Shown: positions 8,058 through 17,382 of the stretch, piece after piece
Layout of the letters: every line of letters starts with the position of its first letter
Numbering within the stretch: the first letter of the stretch is position 1
From: Deltaproteobacteria bacterium
Lineage (GTDB): Bacteria; Myxococcota; Kuafuiibacteriia; Kuafuiibacteriales; Kuafuiibacteriaceae
DNA length: 64,000 bases
Reading direction: 5' to 3'
NCBI GenBank assembly: GCA_016703535.1
Contig: JADJBV010000001.1
Location: 2,294,001-2,358,000, forward strand
Notes under the pieces: generated by a model
Seen by the model: only the letters and a program-made list of their open reading frames with translations
The model's database searches: none
What the model was told of the DNA's origin: nothing
Made by a program: the position numbers and the translations under genes

Positions 8058-10235
8058 CTACCTCGACCACCACCAGGAAAGGGGGTTCAGGGCCCCCAGG
8101 ACCCGCCGCCACCAAGGAACGACCGTCGCCAGCTCTTGCCCGACCCGAAGTGGCAAACGCTCCAGCCGGGCGCCGTCCAGGGTCGCGAAGGGGGCGCGGC
8201 TGCCGAAGGCCGAACCCACGTGGGCCTGGGTCAGGGGCAAAAAGCTCGGCACCCGATCCTTCACCCGCTGGGCAAAACGTTCCCGGGGTTCGCCGTGCTC
8301 CCGGACCAGGCCGAACATCGCCAGCCGATCGAGGGCCGCCCGATAGGCCAGGCGCGGCGCTTTTTTACCCGGGAACAACACCGGCCCATAAAGCCGCCAC
8401 AACTTGATCGCGTAGGACACGGCCAAAGCGAGGAGCAAGGCCCACGGCACGTAGGACCACAACTTCTTCAGCAGATCGATCAGCTTGGGGCCCGAGGCCG
8501 CCTGTCGCTGGTTCCGCCCTTCTTTTCGGGCCATCTCCCCGAGCAGCTGCTGCAGATCTTTTTCTTCGAAGCGCTTCGGCTCGACGTCGGTCTTTTCCGG
8601 CGTCACCTCGATCGGGATCCAACCCAACCCCGCCAGGTAGATCTCGGCCCAGGCGTGGGCGTCCCCTTGTTTGATGAGCAACGCCGACCCCCCCGCCAGG
8701 TTGCTGGTGGGGATCGCGTAGCCCGCGCTGACCCGAGTCGGCACCCCTAAGGCCCGCAGCAGGTAGGCGGCCGAGTGAGAGAGGTGCACGCAGTAGCCGC
8801 GCCGATCTTCGCTGAAGAGAAAGTCACCGGTCGGATCTTCGGTGCCCGCGTAGCTACGCTTGAAGGAGTAGGTCGAGGACTTCTCGAGATAACTCTTCAC
8901 CGCCAGCGCCAACACCAAGGGATCGTCTTGGTACTCCTCTTTGACGCTGGCCTTGATGTCGCTGGCCAGCTGGTAATAACGCTCGTCCTTGGGGAGTTGG
9001 GTGTAGTGGGCCCAGGTCTCGTCGTCCCAGGTCGGATCCCCGGGCTCCAACCCCATCCACTGTTGGTATTCGCCGACCAAAACCTTGGACACCACCCGGT
9101 AGGCCCGGCGGAAACGGGCCGGCTCGGGGTTGGCCATCGGCTCCACCACCGTCGCGTCCGCCAAGGCGAACATGCGGCTGTGTTCGGTCAAGAGGGCCAC
9201 GTCGGTCGCGACCTCGCTGCGATCGAGGGCCTCGTGTTGGGGCCCCGGGATGGCCTCCAACTCCACCGGGAAGGTGTGGCGCGCGTCGGGATCCAGGCCC
9301 GGGATGGTGGCCTCGACCAAGCGGGTGCCGTTGAACTGGGAGAAGGCGCCGTGCCGAAAGTAGAAGGCGCCGGCCGCGGGCACCACGTCTTTGTGGAAGA
9401 CCACCACCGCCGCGGGGCGCTCTTGGCTGTTTTGACCGTTGCTCGGGAGATCGTCGTTGGGTTTTTGGTTTTGGTTTTGGCCGCCGCCCCCGCCCCCCTG
9501 CCCTTGCCGCGGGTCTTTGCCCTCTTGGCCTTGGGCGGCGCCAGCGCCCTTGGGATCCAAGGTCGGATCTTTGCTGTGGATCCGGAGGGCCAAAAACAGC
9601 CCTAAAATCAGGACCACCAGCAGCTGGAGCAGGGCCCGCTTGGCCGAACGCCCGTAGGCCAAGATCCCGGCGAACAGAACCGAACCCAAGAGACCGACGC
9701 CCAAAAAGGCGAAGACCGGATCGATGCCCTGCCCCCAAAACCAGTCCGAGACCTCCAGGGGCCGAGCGATCATCCCATCCCGGTGGGCCGAAACCGTGGC
9801 CGCCACCGCCAACACCGCCAACCCACCCTCGAGGGCCAAGGCCGCACGAAACCGGATCGCCAAGGTGCGGATGGCGACGCTGCCAAAAAAGCAGAGGCCG
9901 CCGTAGGTCAAGGCCTCACCCAACCAAAGGAGTCGGGTCGGTGAAAGGAGCTCACCCAAGGTGGCGCTGTCGAGGAGTTGGCCGACCAAAAAGGCGCCCA
10001 ACACCCCACCGGCCAAGGAGCCCGAGATCAAGACCCAGAGGCGCCAGCGGGCCAAGATCAAGCGTTCGGCGAGGAAGGTCCCGAACAAGGCCCCGGCGGC
10101 CCCCGCGAAGGCGCTGCTCGCCAGGGTCACGGGCCAACAGAGCACCAAGGCGGCGGCGGCCAAGACCAAGGCGTGGAGCCAAGGCCGAGGCGGCGCGGCG
10201 TCTGGAACCGACAAGGCGAAGGCCGAGCTGGTCAC
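8058..10235 (-). CDS. TgpA-like transmembrane transglutaminase-family protein
   Basis: A 725-residue inner-membrane protein. Residues 20-220 hold about six hydrophobic segments. A flexible Gly/Gln/Asn linker follows (about 245-290), then a periplasmic transglutaminase-like core. The Cys motif is RRGYCVHLSHSAAYLLRALG (Cys near 480) and the His motif is GDAHAWAEIYL (His near 527). In the third motif, GWIPIEVTPE, Glu stands where the family usually has Asp. One more membrane segment (LWSYVPWALLLALAVSY) and a cytosolic tail follow. The gene starts within the stop of the DUF58 gene (ATGA overlap), and MoxR begins four bases after its stop. DUF3488/TgpA proteins are envelope factors, in some species essential, of unclear substrate. 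Confidence 0.85.
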   Translation of the reverse strand: MTSSAFALSVPDAAPPRPWLHALVLAAAALVLCWPVTLASSAFAGAAGALFGTFLAERLILARWRLWVLISGSLAGGVLGAFLVGQLLDSATLGELLSPTRLLWLGEALTYGGLCFFGSVAIRTLAIRFRAALALEGGLAVLAVAATVSAHRDGMIARPLEVSDWFWGQGIDPVFAFLGVGLLGSVLFAGILAYGRSAKRALLQLLVVLILGLFLALRIHSKDPTLDPKGAGAAQGQEGKDPRQGQGGGGGGQNQNQKPNDDLPSNGQNSQERPAAVVVFHKDVVPAAGAFYFRHGAFSQFNGTRLVEATIPGLDPDARHTFPVELEAIPGPQHEALDRSEVATDVALLTEHSRMFALADATVVEPMANPEPARFRRAYRVVSKVLVGEYQQWMGLEPGDPTWDDETWAHYTQLPKDERYYQLASDIKASVKEEYQDDPLVLALAVKSYLEKSSTYSFKRSYAGTEDPTGDFLFSEDRRGYCVHLSHSAAYLLRALGVPTRVSAGYAIPTSNLAGGSALLIKQGDAHAWAEIYLAGLGWIPIEVTPEKTDVEPKRFEEKDLQQLLGEMARKEGRNQRQAASGPKLIDLLKKLWSYVPWALLLALAVSYAIKLWRLYGPVLFPGKKAPRLAYRAALDRLAMFGLVREHGEPRERFAQRVKDRVPSFLPLTQAHVGSAFGSRAPFATLDGARLERLPLRVGQELATVVPWWRRVLGALNPLSWWWSR

Positions 10236-11584
10236 GCGACCCTCCGCATGCCCGAGATCGCGCCCTGCAAGGTGCGGCCGGTGGGGCGTTCGAAGGCCAT
10301 CACCTCCGCACCCGCTGCGACCAGGCTCTGACAGACCTGCTGCAGCTCCGGCCCGGTGGTTTCGGCGTCGGCGCTGGGGTCGAGCTTCTCCGGCACCTTC
10401 AGGAGGCGATCGATCTTTGGCTCGGCCGCTTCTTCGACGACCCGATCGGTGACCACCACCGCGCTGACCCGGCCGCGATGATGGCGGATGACGTCCACCA
10501 CCCGCTCCAGCCAGGGCCCGGTCCGGCCCGGCACAAACAGGATCAAGCGGGGCGGTTCGGACTTGCTTTCGCCGGCCAAGAAGTCGGCGAGGCCCGCGGC
10601 TTCGCCGAGTTCGGTCCCTTGGTGGGCCCGAGAGGCGGCCAAGAGTTCATGGGCGGCGGCGGCTTCGGTGGCCGGCCGTTCGGCGCCGTCGGTCGAAAAG
10701 ACCCAACCTTCGCCGAACAGGCCGGCGTCGATGGCGACCTTGGCGGCGGCGGCGGCGGGTTCGTCCCCTTTGGTGGCCGGCAAATAGGCGGCGATCCGCA
10801 CCGAAGGTGACAGGCTGCGCTCCGGGGTTCGAACCATCAGCTGTCGGGTCCGGGCGTAGACCTTCCACAACACCAACCGGAGCGGATCGCCCGGCACGTA
10901 GCGGCGCATGTCGACCCGATCGCCGACCAGGTCACCCGCCGGGTGGGGCAACTCATCTCCGGCCGCCAAGGATCGCAAGAGGGGCGACCGATCGAGCTCA
11001 CCGGTCCAGGGCAAGACCCGGACGCTGCGGGCCTCGGCCCGGATGAACGAAAGCCGGGCCAAGCCGAAGCCATCTTCGATCACAAATCGTCGGCGGATCT
11101 GTTCGCCCCGGGCCCGGAGCTCACTTTCGATCTGCTCCACCAGCCGATCTTCGATCTTGGCCAACTCGAGGCGAAAGCCCGTTGGCGAATCCCAGGTCCA
11201 GCTGATCTCGAGCAGCGGCAACCAACGCCAGGCTGGCAACTCCAGGCCCTGGCCAAAACCCCGGTGGGCCTCGAAGTGGATCGGATCTTTAGGTCCGGCG
11301 CGGCGCCGTTCGTGAGTGGACAAGGCTTGCCGCACCAGGAGCACGCCGAAGAACACGATCAACACCCCGGCGATGCACAAGGTCACCGCCAGCACCGAAA
11401 CCAACTGGATCACGTAGTCGGCCCGGGGCACGCCGAACTTGAAGTAGGCGAACAAAGCCGAGGCCGCCACCACCACCCCCAAGTTGGTCAGTGGGAAGTA
11501 GCCGCGGAGGGTGCCCCAACGCTGGAAGAGGGCCCTGAACACCGGTGACGACTGTACCTCAGACAGGCTAACTTCCGCCCCCAT
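10232..11584 (-). CDS. DUF58 domain protein
   Basis: First gene of the leftward DUF58-TgpA-MoxR-TPR operon, 450 residues. Two hydrophobic segments lie near residues 35-50 and 65-90. The diagnostic DUF58 phrase RRYVPGDPLRLVLWKVYART follows near the middle. The remainder resembles a degenerate von Willebrand A fold (LILFVPGRTGPWLERVVDVI, VSAVVVTDRV). DUF58 proteins are partners of MoxR ATPases. Transcription probably starts in the short 46-base gap shared with the rightward DUF885 gene. Confidence 0.88.
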   Translation of the reverse strand: MGAEVSLSEVQSSPVFRALFQRWGTLRGYFPLTNLGVVVAASALFAYFKFGVPRADYVIQLVSVLAVTLCIAGVLIVFFGVLLVRQALSTHERRRAGPKDPIHFEAHRGFGQGLELPAWRWLPLLEISWTWDSPTGFRLELAKIEDRLVEQIESELRARGEQIRRRFVIEDGFGLARLSFIRAEARSVRVLPWTGELDRSPLLRSLAAGDELPHPAGDLVGDRVDMRRYVPGDPLRLVLWKVYARTRQLMVRTPERSLSPSVRIAAYLPATKGDEPAAAAAKVAIDAGLFGEGWVFSTDGAERPATEAAAAHELLAASRAHQGTELGEAAGLADFLAGESKSEPPRLILFVPGRTGPWLERVVDVIRHHRGRVSAVVVTDRVVEEAAEPKIDRLLKVPEKLDPSADAETTGPELQQVCQSLVAAGAEVMAFERPTGRTLQGAISGMRRVA

Positions 11585-11630
11585 GCCATACCTAACCGGG
11601 CGCCTTGATTATTCCCCCGCTGACCGCGGG

Positions 11631-13442
11631 GTGAAGCGGTGGTTTTCACTGATGTTAGGCTGTTGGGCGATGGCGCTCGCCTGTGCGGGGGCCAAGCCCA
11701 CCACCAACCTTCGTGGGCCGCCGCCGACCACCGCCGCGGATCGGGCGATGGCCCAGCTCTCCGAGCTGTACCTGGACGCGTCCTTGGCCCACAACCCGGT
11801 GACCGCTTCTTACCTGGGTTATCACAAGTACGACGGCCGCTGGCCCGACTGGAGCCCGGCCGGGATCGAACGTTCCCTCCAGACCGTCAAGCGCTTCGAG
11901 CGAGAGCTGGGCCGGATCGACGAAAAGCAGCTTTCCCCGCCCTACGCGATCGATCGGCAGCTGATCTTGGCCCGGCTGGCGGCGGAGCGCTTCAACCTCT
12001 TGGAGCTGAAACCCGCCGAGTGGGACGTCCAGGCCTACAACGAGGCGATCGGCAGCGGCCTCTACCACCTGACCTTGCCGCCGGCCGATCCCGCCGCGCT
12101 GTTGGCCCGCCGGACCGCTCTGCTCGAGCGGCTGGAAGGCCTGCCCCGTTTTTTGGAGACCGCCAAACAGCGCCTGAAGGAGACGCCCCAGGCCCACCTG
12201 GAGTTTGTGCTCGCCCAAAACCCGGGCAACGCCAAGACCGTCGAGGAGACCTTGCCGCCACTCTTCGAGGCCCATCCCGAACTTTCGGTCCGGTTTCAGG
12301 CGGCCCGGGGCAAAGCGGTGGCGGCGATCAACGACTACCAAAAGTGGCTGGAGGTCGAGCTCAAGCCGAAGGCCACCGCGAGCTTCCGCCTCGGGCGGGA
12401 GAAGTGGGAGCGGAAGTTGCGCCACACCCTCGAGACCGAAGTTTCGGTTGCGGATCTCGAGACCGACGCCCGGGCGGGTTTGGCGGCGCTGCGCTTTCAG
12501 ATGTACGACCTGGCCCTGCCCCTCTACCGGCAACTCCGGCCGGACGACCTCAGCTACCAAAACCTGGCCGGAGACGAGCGGATCAACCTGGTGGTCGGCA
12601 CCGTGCTTTCGGAGGCCGCCAAAGAACACGGCACGCCGGAGACCTTCTTCGCCGACGTCAAGGCCCAGTCCGACAAGATCATCACCTTCCTCGAAAAGAG
12701 TGACCTCATCTCTCTACCGCCCAAGACCGACAACTTCGTCATCGAACCCACACCTCCGTTTTTGGATGGGCTGGCGGTGGCCTTCTACAACCCGGCCCCG
12801 GCCTTCGAACCCGACGTGAAGAAGTCCTATTGGATCAGCAGCGTGCCTAAGCCGGGGACCGCCGACGCCGAAAGTTACCTGCGCGAATACAACCGGCACA
12901 TGCTCCAGGCCTTGACCATCCACGAGGCCTTCCCTGGCCACTACGTGCAGCTCTACTGGTCGAGCCACAGCCCATACGCCAGCCAGGTCAAGCAGGTGTT
13001 GGAGAGCGGGACCATGACCGAAGGTTGGGCGGTGATGATCGAACAACTGGTGCACGAGGCCGGCTACGCCGATGACGATCCGAAGTGCCGGCTCTTCCAC
13101 TTGAAGATGCGGCTCCGGGTCTACCTCAACGCGATCTTGGATCTGATGATGCACACCAGCACCGGCCCCGAGGCCGAGGTCGATCAACAGGCCCTCCAGA
13201 TGTTGACCAGCCTGGGTTTTCAGGAGAACGCCGAGGCCACCCGCAAGATCCGCCGGGCCAAGTTGACCTCGACGCAGCTCTCTACCTACTTCGTCGGCTA
13301 CCGGGAGATGCTCGGGATCTACCGGGACGGGCAGAAGAAGCCCGGCTTTCAGCGGAAGCAATTTTTGGAGAAGATGATCGGCTACGGCTCGATCCCGCCG
13401 GCGATGATCCGGACGCTCCTCACCCAAGACGGACTGCTTTGA
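11631..13442 (+). CDS. DUF885 family lipoprotein (putative peptidase)
   Basis: Periplasmic or outer-membrane lipoprotein of about 603 residues. The GTG start is preferred because it gives KR, a hydrophobic run and the lipobox ALAC (Cys 19); an ATG at 11583 would add 16 residues and an ATG at 11652 would remove seven. The body is a typical DUF885 protein and carries the signature HEAFPGHYVQLYW, an HExxGH-like metal site near residue 430, then ESGTMTEGWAVMIEQL, the usual second Glu. The family is considered metallopeptidase-like. The GTG lies in a small hairpin (CCCCGC at 11615-11620, GCGGGG at 11626-11631), so translation may be modulated. The gene diverges from the DUF58 operon. Confidence 0.85.
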   Translation: MKRWFSLMLGCWAMALACAGAKPTTNLRGPPPTTAADRAMAQLSELYLDASLAHNPVTASYLGYHKYDGRWPDWSPAGIERSLQTVKRFERELGRIDEKQLSPPYAIDRQLILARLAAERFNLLELKPAEWDVQAYNEAIGSGLYHLTLPPADPAALLARRTALLERLEGLPRFLETAKQRLKETPQAHLEFVLAQNPGNAKTVEETLPPLFEAHPELSVRFQAARGKAVAAINDYQKWLEVELKPKATASFRLGREKWERKLRHTLETEVSVADLETDARAGLAALRFQMYDLALPLYRQLRPDDLSYQNLAGDERINLVVGTVLSEAAKEHGTPETFFADVKAQSDKIITFLEKSDLISLPPKTDNFVIEPTPPFLDGLAVAFYNPAPAFEPDVKKSYWISSVPKPGTADAESYLREYNRHMLQALTIHEAFPGHYVQLYWSSHSPYASQVKQVLESGTMTEGWAVMIEQLVHEAGYADDDPKCRLFHLKMRLRVYLNAILDLMMHTSTGPEAEVDQQALQMLTSLGFQENAEATRKIRRAKLTSTQLSTYFVGYREMLGIYRDGQKKPGFQRKQFLEKMIGYGSIPPAMIRTLLTQDGLL

Positions 13443-13458
13443 CCGGGAGCTAGTCCCC

Positions 13459-13950
13459 TCACTTGTGCAAGGCAGCTTGCATTCGCTCCAGGTCCACCTT
13501 GGCGTCGGTGACGATCAAGCTGTTGGTGCGCACGTCGACCGCGACGGTGCCGTCTTTGGAGAGGAGGCCGCGCACGATCGGCACCAGGTCCTGGGCTTTG
13601 GCGTAGTGGACCGGGATCAACACCGTGACCCGCTCCGGGGAGGCCAGCGCCGGTCGAGGGGCCCGGGCGGCCAGGTTCTCCAGGGTGTCGACGACGATGA
13701 CGTTGTCGGTCTTGGTGTAGCCCAGGCCCTTGGCGCTCAAGATGGTGTCCAGGGCCTCGGGCCACGGCACGTTCGTGAACTTGACCGAAACCTTGCCCTT
13801 CACCTGATCACCAGCCACCACGTTGAGCTTGCCGATGTCGGCGAAGAGCCGCAGCACGTTTTCGATCTCGGCGTCCTTGAGGTCCAGGTTGATACGCTTG
13901 GGCTCAGGGGCCGCGAGGACCAAAAGCCCCGCCAGGATCCAGGGAGACAT
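13459..13950 (-). CDS. Stand-alone secretin N-domain protein (STN + N1), PilQ/GspD-like
   Basis: A 163-residue exported protein that resembles only the N-terminal part of a secretin. After a short signal-like segment, residues 20-85 form an STN/N0 domain (INLDLKDAEIENVLRLFADI, then NVVAGDQVKGKVSVKFTNVPW, ALDTILSAKGLGYTKTDNVIVV). Residues 105-160 form a second domain with the PilQ phrase IPVHYAKAQDLVPIVRGLLS and DVRTNSLIVTD. The pore-forming secretin domain is missing and the frame ends in a normal stop. The gene could encode a decoy, an adaptor for a type II/IV machinery, or a relic. The neighbouring ABC exporter is 28 bases upstream on the same strand. Confidence 0.8.
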   Translation of the reverse strand: MSPWILAGLLVLAAPEPKRINLDLKDAEIENVLRLFADIGKLNVVAGDQVKGKVSVKFTNVPWPEALDTILSAKGLGYTKTDNVIVVDTLENLAARAPRPALASPERVTVLIPVHYAKAQDLVPIVRGLLSKDGTVAVDVRTNSLIVTDAKVDLERMQAALHK

Positions 13951-13978
13951 CGTGGGGAGCCTACGCCCAGCCTGGTCT

Positions 13979-15811
13979 TTACAGGTAGCCCTTGGCTTGG
14001 AGCCGGAAGAGGTGGGCGTAGCGGCCGTCTTGGGCCATCAGGGTGTCGTGGCTGCCCTCCTCCACCACCTGGCCCCCGGCCAACACGATGATCCGGTCCG
14101 CCATCCGCACCGTCGAAAATCGGTGGGAGATGAGGAGCGCGGTCCGACCTTCGGTTAGGGCTCGGAAGCGCTCGAACAAGGCGTGTTCGGCCTCGGCGTC
14201 GAGGGAGGCGGTCGGTTCGTCGAGCACCAAGATGTCGGCGTCCCGCATAAAGGCCCGGGCCACCGCCACCTTCTGCCAGTTGCCCTGGGACAACTCGACC
14301 CCGTCATCGAACCAGCGGCCGAGTTGGGTGTCCCACTGCTTCGGCAAAGCCAAGATGGCTTCTTTGGCCCCGCCCTTTTCGGCGGCGGCCTCGATCCGCG
14401 GCCGATCGTCGATGGCCTCGGGGAGCCCCAGTCCCACGTTGTCTTGGGCGGTGAACTGGTACTGGACGTAGTCTTGGAGCACCACCCCGAAGCGGCGCCG
14501 CAGCTCTGCTTCGGGGATCACTTCGATCGGCACGCCGTCCAAGCGGATCTGGCCTTCCGTGAGCGGGTAGAGCCCGGTCAGGAGTTTGATCAGGGTGCTC
14601 TTGCCCGCCCCATTTTCGCCGACGATGGCCAACTTTTCGCCGGGGCCGATCCGGAGGTTCACCCCGCGGAGCACCCACTTCGGCGAACCTGGATAACGAA
14701 ACCCAACGCCCTCCAACACCAACCCCCGTTCGTCTTTTGGGGGTTGAGCGGGGCGCGGCGGACGACCGGTCGGGATCGCGAGGAAGCCAAAGAGGTTCGA
14801 CATGAAGAGGTTGTCTTCGTAGGTCGATCCCAAGGCCGACAAGATCCCACGCAAGGCACCTTGCCCTTGGCGGAACACGGTCACGTAGAGGGTCATCTCC
14901 CCGAGCGTCAGCTGCCCGGCGACGGTCCGGGCCACCACCCAGGCCGAACACGCGTAGAGCGCCACCGTCGACAGGCCCGACAACAAAAAGCCCGAAAACG
15001 CCCGTCGGACGGCCAAGGCCCGCTCTTCGTCGAAGAGCCGCTGGTACAAGGCCCGGTAACGCCCGAGCACCAAGGCCCCCAAGGAGTAGAGCTTCACTTC
15101 CTTGGCGTTTTTGTCCTGGGTCAGCAGCAACTCCAGGTACCGCATGCGCCGCCCCTCGGGCGCCCGGCGGAGCTGCAGCCAAAAAGCTCGGCCCGAATAA
15201 CGAGCCTCGGCGACGAAGGCGGGGATCACCGCGGCGACCAAGATGACCAGGGTCCAAGGCGAAAAGCCGAGCAAGAGGGCCCCGTAGGTCGATAAGGTGA
15301 TGACCGCGCCGCCGATCTCGACCGTCTCGACGAAGAGGTTGAGGGGCCGCCCGCTGGCCTCCCGCCGAGCGTTCTGGAGCTTGTCGTAGATCGCCGGGGT
15401 CTCGAAGTGAGCGAGCTCCAGGTCCACCGACTTCTGCAGGATGCGCACGTTGATCAGGTACGCCAACTTGCTGCCCAACAAGGTGCGCAGGAGCCCTTGG
15501 CCCCGTCCCACCAACAAGGTGGCGATCATCAGACCAAGTTCGACCGCCACCAACTCCATGGCATGACGTTGGGCCGCCGGCTCTTGGGTGCGGGCCGCGA
15601 GCAAGACCTGATCCACCAGGAGCTTGCCGACCCAGGCCAAGGCGAGGGGCAAAAGTGAGCCGACCAGGCCGAGGGCCATGATGCCGAGGGCCGACCAGGC
15701 GTCGGCCTCGAGCACCAAACGAACTGCGCGAGGGGTCTCTTTGAAGGCCGCCAAAAACCCCCGCGCCCGGGCTGGCCAGGGCAACTGCGGTGGGGCTGGG
15801 GGCTCGGCCAT
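13979..15811 (-). CDS. ABC exporter, fused permease and ATPase
   Basis: A half-transporter of 610 residues. About six membrane helices span residues 40-320, followed by a nucleotide-binding domain. Walker A is GENGAGKST near residue 397, the signature is ELSQGNWQKVAVARA near 503 (a known variant of LSGGQ in this subgroup), Walker B is ADILVLDEPTASLD near 525, and the H-loop is LLISHRFSTVRMADR near 560. It would export lipid, peptide or drug as a homodimer; the substrate cannot be read from sequence. The start ATG at 15811 lies 50 bases after the stop of the Gly/Lys-rich gene on the same strand. Confidence 0.88.
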   Translation of the reverse strand: MAEPPAPPQLPWPARARGFLAAFKETPRAVRLVLEADAWSALGIMALGLVGSLLPLALAWVGKLLVDQVLLAARTQEPAAQRHAMELVAVELGLMIATLLVGRGQGLLRTLLGSKLAYLINVRILQKSVDLELAHFETPAIYDKLQNARREASGRPLNLFVETVEIGGAVITLSTYGALLLGFSPWTLVILVAAVIPAFVAEARYSGRAFWLQLRRAPEGRRMRYLELLLTQDKNAKEVKLYSLGALVLGRYRALYQRLFDEERALAVRRAFSGFLLSGLSTVALYACSAWVVARTVAGQLTLGEMTLYVTVFRQGQGALRGILSALGSTYEDNLFMSNLFGFLAIPTGRPPRPAQPPKDERGLVLEGVGFRYPGSPKWVLRGVNLRIGPGEKLAIVGENGAGKSTLIKLLTGLYPLTEGQIRLDGVPIEVIPEAELRRRFGVVLQDYVQYQFTAQDNVGLGLPEAIDDRPRIEAAAEKGGAKEAILALPKQWDTQLGRWFDDGVELSQGNWQKVAVARAFMRDADILVLDEPTASLDAEAEHALFERFRALTEGRTALLISHRFSTVRMADRIIVLAGGQVVEEGSHDTLMAQDGRYAHLFRLQAKGYL

Positions 15812-15860
15812 GATCGGCCGGCACTGTGGAGAAGTGGGTGCCGACTGTCGACTGGGATGA

Positions 15861-17054
15861 TCAGCGGCCGATCGACTGGATCACGTTCTTGGCGGTTTCG
15901 TTGTACTTGTCGATGATCTGCCGAAGCATGTCGAACATCTGACCGCGCTTGTCGATCAGGCGCTTCAACTTCATGGTCTCGACGTCGATGGAGGGGCTGG
16001 ATCCACCACCACCACCACCACCCTTGCCGCCGCCTTTGCCGCCGCCGCCTTTGCCGCCGCCCTTGCTCTGCTGCTGCTGGAGGCTGTTGACGTATTCGGC
16101 CTGCTTCTCGATCTCCTCGTCCATCTTCTTCATGATCATCATGAGCATGAGACAGACTTTGTCTTCGACGGTCAGGCTGGAGTCGTTGAGGATAGCCGCG
16201 GTCTCGTCGGCGCCGCCCGGGTTGATGCCAAAGGCCCCTTGGGCCGGGTGGTTGGGACCCGCGGTGTGATCGCCGCCCGCGCCGCCGGCACGGAACATCT
16301 GATTGCCGTTTTGAGCCCGGCGTTGGCCCTGCGCCTCCGCCCAATCCACGAACGGGTTCCGGCCGCCGTTGGCCGAGCGCAAGCCCCCGGCGGAGTTGCC
16401 GCCGTTCGACAAGGCGCCGTTGGTCATCAGGTTGGTCAAGGCGCCGAGCACCATCGCGTTGAACATGGTGTTCATGTTCCCGCTGCTGAGCCCGGGCATG
16501 AAGCCCAAGGCCATCCCGGCCTGGGTGATCTGATTGAGGGACGTCAACGCCGAAGCGGCCGCTGAACCCTGGGGGAACTGGCCATTCTGGAAGGGCTGCA
16601 CCGTGATCCGGCCGTCGGCCTGACCGTCCGGCATAATTTCGCCGCCCAACATCATCCCCAACTGGGCCCGCGCAAACGGGTTGCAGGAGAGGAAACGCTC
16701 GAAGTTCGCGCCTTCCTGGCGCGCCATGATCCGCTGGAAGATGTTCCCGTCCGAGGCCCCGAAGTCGAAGTTCTGGGGCTGAGAATATTGGTCTTGGCAC
16801 GGGCAACGGGCCATCGCCTGGCCCGGCTGCATCGTGCACCCCGCGCCCGGGATGCCGCCGGTCGACAACAAGTTGGCCAACATCGCGGCGCTCATCGCCG
16901 CCATCTGGAAGCTGTCCGAGAGATCGTTCAGCACCGCCAGGTTGCCGTCGAAGGCCTCCAGGCCGCCGAAGAACCCGTCCGCGTCGAGGCCGAGCCCACG
17001 CAGGAGGTGCGATCCACCTCGGAGCCCAAAACTCATGTTGAAGTCCAACGACAT
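15861..17054 (-). CDS. Hypothetical protein with Gly/Lys tract
   Basis: Not recognised. A 397-residue protein without signal peptide. The N-terminal 270 residues are rich in Gly, Asn, Ala and Met with several FG, AQ and NG repeats. Residues 290-320 form a helix with acidic/basic heptads (KVCLMLMMIMKKMDEEIEKQAEYVNSLQ). Residues 321-350 are a tract of Gly interrupted by Lys (KGGGKGG units), then SSPS. The last 50 residues form an amphipathic helix (LKRLIDKRGQMFDMLRQIID). This bipartite helix-tract-helix design suggests a filament, scaffold or secreted structural protein. A GGAG site precedes the ATG by seven bases. A 328-bp upstream gap probably holds its promoter. Confidence 0.55.
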   Translation of the reverse strand: MSLDFNMSFGLRGGSHLLRGLGLDADGFFGGLEAFDGNLAVLNDLSDSFQMAAMSAAMLANLLSTGGIPGAGCTMQPGQAMARCPCQDQYSQPQNFDFGASDGNIFQRIMARQEGANFERFLSCNPFARAQLGMMLGGEIMPDGQADGRITVQPFQNGQFPQGSAAASALTSLNQITQAGMALGFMPGLSSGNMNTMFNAMVLGALTNLMTNGALSNGGNSAGGLRSANGGRNPFVDWAEAQGQRRAQNGNQMFRAGGAGGDHTAGPNHPAQGAFGINPGGADETAAILNDSSLTVEDKVCLMLMMIMKKMDEEIEKQAEYVNSLQQQQSKGGGKGGGGKGGGKGGGGGGGSSPSIDVETMKLKRLIDKRGQMFDMLRQIIDKYNETAKNVIQSIGR

Positions 17055-17382
17055 GACTGACTCCTTCGACGCAGCACGGGGCTGCAGGCGCTGCTCCCGG
17101 CCTGGACTCCTGTCCGCACCGGGTGCTGGGGACGTCCTATCCCCGCCCTTTTCGCCATCCTGGCTTCGGGCTGATTTCTACTAGAGCAACCCGCGGGCCA
17201 ACCTCGGGAAGGGCGCGATCGGGCTGGATTTTTGGGATCGACGCCCGGTCGGTCGGTGCAACCGCACCAGGAGCGGTGCACCTGTTGGGTCGACTGCCCA
17301 GCGCCGAGGACGAAGTTGGAGCGACCCCCAGGTTAAACCGAAGCGGAAGGTTCGGGCGGGCGGGCCCCAGAGGCTCAGCGGG
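17055..17382. promoter_or_regulatory. Intergenic region upstream of the Gly/Lys-rich gene
   Basis: A 328-bp stretch without a credible gene between the leftward gene at 17054 and the POT transporter stop at 17383. The ribosome site GGAG for the 17054 start is at its left edge. A small stem, GCACC at 17264-17268 with GGTGC at 17275-17279, is present. I see no tRNA, no long repeat and no clear sigma-70 promoter. Confidence 0.3.
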
